From contig CM070622.1 of the NCBI GenBank assembly GCA_036346255.1, positions 24,268,751-24,332,750 of the forward strand: 64,000 bases of DNA, written 5' to 3'. The notes under the pieces were generated by a model. That model was not told the origin of the DNA. It worked only from the letters and a program-made list of their open reading frames with translations, and did no database searches. Positions within the stretch are counted from its first letter, which is position 1. Each line of letters starts with the position of its first letter. Source of the stretch: Ampelocalamus luodianensis (Eukaryota > Streptophyta > Magnoliopsida > Poales > Poaceae). Shown here piece after piece: positions 57,841-64,000 of this stretch. A program made the translations under genes and the position numbers.

Positions 57841-59105
57841 TAGGGCTAGAAACGAGCCGAGCCGGCTTGAGCCAGGCTCACTCGAGCTCGTTTCAACATC
57901 CGGCTCGGCTCGGCTCGCTTTGAGCACAAGCTAGAACAGCCGTTCGGCTCGGCTCGAAAGATGGCTCGAGCCGGCTCGCGTGCGCTCACGATCCAGGAAA
58001 GGTTGGACTTTGAGCTACCTAGCCTCCACGCCTCCCGTCCACGGACGCATCCAAGACACTCCTTGGCAGCGCGTCCATGGCCGCCGTTGACAGACCCAAG
58101 GACCACCCTGAGCTCAGAGCCTCAGACGCCACTAGCACGGCAAAGGAGGACGACGCCACCGCCGTTGTCACGTCCTGGACCTCCTCGAGGAAAGCGCTGG
58201 CATCGCCGGCCCTCCAACTCGCTACATCGGCCGCGAGGGATAGAGGGAGGCGGCACGAAGGAACACGGGGCGGTGGTGCAGAGTAATATGGGGTGGCGAC
58301 GCGGAGCAACACGGGGCCGATTGCAACCAAAACACAACTTGTCCAAACATCCCAAAAAAAATCCCTCGCCCTCACAAAGCTTAGAATAGACCAAATCAAC
58401 AAGGCATTGCCACGGAAATACAAAATTGGGCCAAAGCAAGCACTAGACTGCATATATATAACTCATGCATTTGGATCAACAATCCTCAGCAAACATGAAC
58501 AAAACTCAAAGCAATCGGCACCCGATCTCCCTGACATTGCCGAGAAGCAACTCAAACGTGGAGGAACACGGGGCGGCCAACGGCGGAGGAACACAGGGCA
58601 GGCAGCGGCGGAGGAACACGGGGGTCAGGCGGGTGAGGAGGATCGGGCGTCCGGGTAGTGGTGCGGAGGAACACGGGGTCGGGTCGGGGCGGAAGGAGGA
58701 GGAGGCGGCGGCGGCGTGGAGGACGGGGCCGGCGGAGCAGAGCACCGGGGGTGCGGTCGACGGGGGCGAGGCGGCGGGCCGGTGGCTTCGAGCGATGAGG
58801 AATCCTCACTGAGAAGCAAGAACTGGACTGGGATGGGAGGAAGGGCATTGGGAGAAGCACGAAGGGGACTCGGGAGGAAGCAAGAAGTAGAAGTAGATTG
58901 GGCCTTTGGGCTTCGGTCTCCGTCAGGGGAGTGGACTAGGCCGAGCCAAACGAGCTGTTTGAGCGGCTCGAGCTCGGCTCATTTTTTTGGCGAGCTGAAA
59001 AGGAGGCTCGGCCCGGCTCGAAAATTTACGAGCCCGAGCAGAACCGGCTCGGCTCGTGACGAGCTTGAGCAGGCTCGTGAGCCTCGAGCTATTTTTCCAG
59101 TCCTA
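57841..59105. mobile_element. hAT-like non-autonomous element with GAGC/GCTCG subterminal repeats
   Basis: Ends TAGGGCTAGAAACGAGC and, inverted, TAGGACTGGAAAAATAGC, with dense GGCTCGGCTCG words at both sides. The 8-bp flanks do not match, so either they have diverged or one edge is off. The GC-rich interior has a GGAGGAACACGGGG-like short tandem repeat (58556-58680). ORFs there are compositional. Confidence 0.65.
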
Positions 59106-59637
59106 GGTGTGTGTACGCGCGCATGGAACTACCGTGGGGCATATTAAAAAAAGAGAGAAAATTCACAACATGTCACTGAATACTACATGATTTATAATAT
59201 ATCACTTATTATGAGGCTGATATATGGGTCCAGAGACCATATGTCAGTGAGACATCAATGTCATATTGTGAAGATCCAAAGTTATTCAATGGCATACAGC
59301 GACTAAAAAACCCAAATGCATATATCAATGAATGGGGTGCGTGCCAACATATTCGCTCACGAGCGTAGTAGGCTTTCTTTTTCTTTTTGTAGGTGTGGTA
59401 TGTTTCCCTTCAGTTAATTTTATCAACATGTTAAGCTTGAAGCCAAGTAGCCAGCCATCATAGGTCCTGTTCAAAGTTCCAAAAAAAATATTAGGTCCAA
59501 TTTAGGTTTAAAGCTAATGGAAACTTATGTTATGTTTAGAACACATGAATTTCATATGAGTGTCGCATGAATTTTATATGAACCGGTTCATTTTCTGCAG
59601 AAATAGGAAATATTTCATGGGTTCCAAACTAACCTTA
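59106..59637. other. no gene seen
   Basis: AT-rich spacer between two elements. Short ORFs only and no recognisable feature. Confidence 0.5.
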
Positions 59638-61029
59638 GGGGGTGTTTGGAACGGCTTCGGTTTCGGCTTTTCGCTCAAAAAAGCAAGAAGTTGTTCCAAA
59701 CGCCGAGCTTTTCTCCCCTGCTTTTCCCCAAAGCTGCTTCACGTTACGGGCAGAAGCCGAAAGCCGAAAGCCACCCATGAGGAGATTCTACGGCTTCCTG
59801 CAGCCTCTATTCCGCATTTACCCTCGAAGTTGGGGGTAATTTACCCGTCGTTTGCCATTGAATAAAAAAACCCACGAAACCCTAACCTCCCTCCACCCCC
59901 ACCCCCGCGCAGCCCCACTTGCTCGCTCCTCTCGCGCACTCTACCCCGCTCGCTCATCCTCCCTCGTCCTCCCCTGCTGGCGCCGCCGCCCATCTCCTCC
60001 CTCCTCCTCCACTGGCTCGCGCCGCCGCAGTCCTCTCCCGTCCTCCTCCCTTCTCCGGTGTTGGCGCCCTCCTCCTCCCGTGTCGGCTCCCCACCTCCTC
60101 CCTCCTCCCCGGCTTTGTCTTCTTCCCTCAGATTTGGCGTCTCCACCGGCCCATTGCGCCGCCCGCTTCTGGCCATGACTGGATGTGGTGCCTACGCCCG
60201 ACTCCAGATCTAGCGACTCCACCCAACCCTGCCGTCGGCCTCCTCTCCTGAGCCGCTGGCCTCCTGCCCCGAGCCGCCGACCTCCTCCATCGACCCCGCC
60301 GCCAAACCTCTCTCCCACCGGCGGCGACGGCAGCCCAAACCCTAGCCGTCGCTGCCTCTCTTTTTTCTTGTTTCTATTGTAAATATATTGTTTTGTAATA
60401 ATTGTTTGTTTTATTAATTATTTATTGTAATAATTATTCATTGTAATAATTGTTTTTAATAATTATTTAGTATAATGATTATTTTTAATAATTATTTTTT
60501 GTAATAATTATTTATGTGATAATTGTTTATTATAATAATTCTCTTTAATTACATTAATTGTGTTGATTGTTGTTAATTGTGATATATTGTGTTAATTGCG
60601 GTATATTGTCGTTAAATGCGATCAATTGTGGTAGTCATCTTTCATTACAGTCAATTGTGTTAATCATCGTTTATTGCAGTTAATTATCATTAATTGCGGT
60701 AGTTGTCATTATTTGGGGTAATTCTTGTTAATCGCGGTAGTTGTTGTCAATTGCATTAATTGTCGTCAATTACGTTAGTTATCATTAATTATCATCAATT
60801 GTCGTTAGCTATCGTTAAATATTGTTAATTGCGTTAAACGACATCAAACAAGTTATTACTGTTCTCAAGGGCATTTAAGATATATCTCATCTCGGAAGCT
60901 ACAGTCAGCCTACCTAAAAGCCACATAGCCAAACACTACTTGTTCATCCGTGCAGCCGTTCAGTCCTGCAGCCTAGCTGAAAGCCACTTTTTTATAAAAA
61001 AAATTAACTGCAATCGTGCCAAACAGGCC
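59638..61029. mobile_element. PIF/Harbinger-type non-autonomous element
   Basis: Ends GGGGGTGTTTGGAACGGC and, inverted, GGCCTGTTTGGCACGATT, flanked by TTA on both sides (59635-59637 and 61030-61032), the target preferred by PIF/Harbinger. The interior holds a GC-rich, Ser/Pro-coding stretch with CCCTAGCCGTCGC wording (59880-60350), perhaps a captured gene leader, then a degenerate AT-rich repeat. No transposase is present. Confidence 0.72.
60370..60850. repeat. degenerate TAATTATT / GTTAATTGCG repeat tract
   Basis: First a run of GTAATAATTATT-like units, then GTTAATTGCGGTA and CGTCAATTG-like units. Drifted short tandem repeats in the right half of the PIF-type element. Confidence 0.75.
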
Positions 61030-61032
61030 TTA

Positions 61033-62898
61033 AACTCTCGGAACCACATGTGGCTTCTTCCGCTTCTAAGGAAATAGAAACCCCCATCTTAGTACTGACA
61101 AGGCAGAAAAGACATACCCTCTATATCAACTTGTCTGCAGAGAACTCAGGTCCTGGATGAAGCTAAGGTTCCCAACACTGTCAGAGAAGTCAGGTCCTGG
61201 ATGAAGCTAAAGGTTTCCCAACAAATTACATGATGAAGACTGGTGTACAAAATATTACTAGAAAATGAATGATATCGGTGTATGTGTTGGATCTGGCGGC
61301 AGCACACAATGTAGAATATGATCACAGAAAGCATAAAAGAGACATAAGGATTTGCCGGCAATGCTTTCGTTCCCGAAAGTAGAATCGCGGAGCCGGCTCC
61401 ATCCATATAATAAATTTATTTTCACGATTAGATTTACAAAAGATCGGTGATATATTTTATTCTTTGGTTATATGGTTCGACTCAGACACCTAGTATGTAC
61501 CGCAGAAGCGAAAGAAACCTCTCGAACCATAGTATTCTGTAGTCTGTATAACTGGGTCTCCCGCTTTTCAGACGCGGATCCTTCTTACGAGTCATACACA
61601 ATATGATTGGACACGCGGAGGGAGAAGTGCTCAATTATGGAAAAATCTTCAATAGTACATGGGCTATCTAGCAAGAGTATAAACCTAGGCCAGGCTAGAT
61701 AGATGCACGGTTAGTCATGGTACCTGCCTACTAATCAACAGGAGGTTGTGGTAACAGCCTAACAGTGCAAAATAACTGCATTGCTCCTCTCATTGGACTG
61801 CAATGCCGGTCCTCTCCGTTAGTTGCATGGCGTATTAAGACACAAGGGTGAAGGACCACACAACAACATCAAAGCTACACACAAGTGTAAAAAAATATCT
61901 CATGGGAAAAGAAAGCTACGATTGCAAATGTACTGACCATGATTTGCTTCGGTTGGTAGAGTAGTAGGTTTTTACAAGGCAGTCACAGTCAGACAGTCAG
62001 TCACACTATCTACATGTCCGTGCGTAGTACTCGAGCTGTATCTATCTACCTGCCTAGCAAACCGCTCACGAGAAAAGAAGGTCTTTAAGATGCGTGTGGT
62101 ACTGAGCCAACAAAATGAGTTGACAGTTACACAATTTTATACATGGTACCGGTACTAACCTGCTTTTTAGTGGCAATTATATTTAGGTACCTGCACTTTG
62201 GAAAGGCTATTCTTCAAATTTCACTCATACAAAACAGATAATAAATAATACAAAAAAAGATAGGAGGTACTATAGAATAGTTATAGTCTGTACTACCCAT
62301 CTTCTCCAGTGCAGCATGAATATTTAATTACTTTGATTTAGTGATATGATTAGTGCAAGGAGACTTTATCCCCGAAAGGGATGTACATTCGATCTCATAG
62401 ATTTTGTTGTGCTTCTTTTGATAATTAATTCACTGTAGTTTGTTCCTATACATGCGCCGCACGAAAATTACAGAAATTTCAGTTGAATTTCTCGGCATCC
62501 GATGTGCTTCAAGATTCGTGTCCCGCCACTCTTTCTCCGGCTTCGACGAGTATGACCGCCTCCGATGACGCACAGAGTATGTGAGCGTCGCCGACCAGCG
62601 TGGTTCCTCGCGCCACGCTCCAACAAAGCAAAAATAGCTGCCTCTGCCAACGGTTTTCCTCTGTTCCACTATAATGTAAGTTGGACCTATGACCAATAGC
62701 TTCATGAACTTTTTGCCCATAATTGTTTTTTGACCGAACCTTCAGCCCATCTTACTATAACTTGTAGAGCGGGTCGGTGATCCAATGGGTCGGCGTGAAC
62801 CACTCCCACCCCTAAAGGCGGCGAGTGAGGAGGCACACGGCACAGACCGGAGGCACGGTGCCACGACAGGAGGGGCAATGCTGACCGTGTGAGAGAAA
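61033..62898. other. intergenic, no gene supported
   Basis: A short direct duplication (TCAGGTCCTGGATGAAGCTA at 61146 and 61190) is present. A minus-strand frame at 62720-62430 has no recognisable domain. The rest shows nothing I can support. Confidence 0.45.
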
Positions 62899-64000
62899 TG
62901 TTAGTGATATACCCTAAGAGGCAATCATAGAGATGATGGTATCACGTCTATATTTATTAATTATACAATAAATGTTATTATGTTTTTTGGATGAATTATC
63001 ATTTATAAAGATTAGCAAGTATGTAATTTATTGGTAAGGCTTTTTAATAGTTGTATGATGTCATTCTAAAATATCCCTAGTCGAATGTCACTGGTTGAGA
63101 CACTAGTAACTTATAGACCAGCACATGTATTGATTGATAGTCATGTTTCACCGATCATAAATATGGGGATATCAAATCAATATGTGAGCACATATTAGAG
63201 AATATGAAGTTGGATTGACCCACTTTTAGATACTATTGAGATTGTTATGATTCTATGTGTCATTAGTTGGTCTTAAGTAATAATGATGTATAATTCTTAG
63301 ACCTGAGATTAATATGGTTTCCTACATGTGTAACAGTACACTTATGGGTTACTAAACGCTACTATGTAACAGGTAGTTATAAATGTAGCTTTCGGGGATG
63401 CTGTGAAACATGGGGAGGAATGTGACTGGTCAGATATGAGATTTACCTCTCCTAGCATAATAGAAGATATATCTCTAGGCCCTTTGATGTAGTCGGATAA
63501 AGGAAGTACATGACTGTGCCAAAAGTGGTCAAAGAGTTGACCACACAAAGTTATCCGTCACTAGATTGAGAAAAGATTGAACAGTCCCTAGATGATATAT
63601 ATCTCACCTGGAGTTCAACCAGATATCATGAGATAAAAGGAGAATACACAAACATATTGCTTAGTCTGACTAAATACGAACTGGACGTATGGGGATACGG
63701 ACTGGTCGTACATGATAACAAACTAGTCAGAGAACTGGTCGCAAGGTGTTACAAATTGATCGTGACCAGATGCGAATTGGTCATGAGGAGTTACAAACTG
63801 GTCGTGAAGTTCATCCGATTTGATCTTTATGTGTATTCAGGGGTCACTATGTCCTGCTAGGAACCGCTATCGACTAGTGATCGGAAAGGAGTTTTCGGGT
63901 CACTGCCAATTACATATGAACGTACAGGGTAACACACTTAACGGGCTAGAACAAACTAGTTCTGATTGGATCCGTTATGGACTCTTTATAACAGGAGGCG
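62899..64000 (+). mobile_element. LTR of another Copia element, running off the window
   Basis: Starts TGTTAGTGATATACCCTAAG, a wording common to a large grass Copia LTR family, and contains its later block GACTAGTGATCGGAAAGGAG near 63874-63893. No PBS or coding is reached before the end, so solo or full-length state cannot be told. Short tandem repeats with AAACTGGTCGTG-like cores lie at 63675-63815. Confidence 0.65.

Overview
The window reads as a stretch of a grass (Poaceae) nuclear genome, most like rice or a close relative, and almost all of it is transposon-derived. The grounds are a Sirevirus-type Copia element, Gypsy LTRs that start TGTAAYA, several hAT elements with exact 8-bp target duplications, Mutator-like elements that carry host gene pieces, a PIF/Harbinger-type element, a LINE, and decayed host genes of plant type. 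I find no intact, confidently functional protein gene. The host-derived genes are all broken: a membrane steroid-binding protein (MSBP/MAPR) gene, a guanylate kinase copy, a GRF-zinc-finger gene, and pieces captured inside transposons.

Layout. (1) 1-16240: a minus-strand MuDR-type transposase pseudogene is split by a 14.4-kb Copia/Sirevirus element (670-15072). The 3' LTR of that element is itself split by a 3.5-kb hAT element (10014-13488) carrying exons of a THUMP-domain (TAN1/THUMPD1-like) gene. (2) 16734-21580: a Pack-MULE-like element with long inverted ends carries a piece of a membrane-protein gene, and a 3.4-kb solo LTR (18084-21507) sits in its right inverted repeat. (3) 21768-22107: a guanylate kinase pseudogene without visible introns. 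(4) 22804-25001: a gag-only short Copia element (TR-GAG type), cut by a Gypsy element at 25002. (5) 25002-34316: Gypsy LTR - eroded internal region - LTR - partial internal region. (6) 34460-36124: a 5'-truncated LINE with A-tail and 15-bp target duplication. (7) 36623-40016: a two-exon MSBP pseudogene whose intron holds nested hAT elements and TA microsatellites. (8) 41925-47100: a 108-bp tandem duplication split by a hAT element, a second hAT with four internal tandem repeats, and unassigned sequence. (9) 47270-54127: a roughly 1-kb tandem array of alternating 153-bp monomers, a 3.2-kb solo LTR, and one CACTA terminus. (10) 54128-55246: a GRF-zinc-finger pseudogene behind a repeat-filled promoter. 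(11) 55968-64000: a minus-strand Sirevirus solo LTR, a hAT-like element, a PIF/Harbinger-type element, and the start of another Copia LTR that runs off the window.

No operon-like logic exists here. The story is one of layered insertion, gene capture and decay. Coordinates of solo LTRs and TIR elements come from reading termini and target duplications by eye. Protein assignments rest on recognised motifs, not on database searches.
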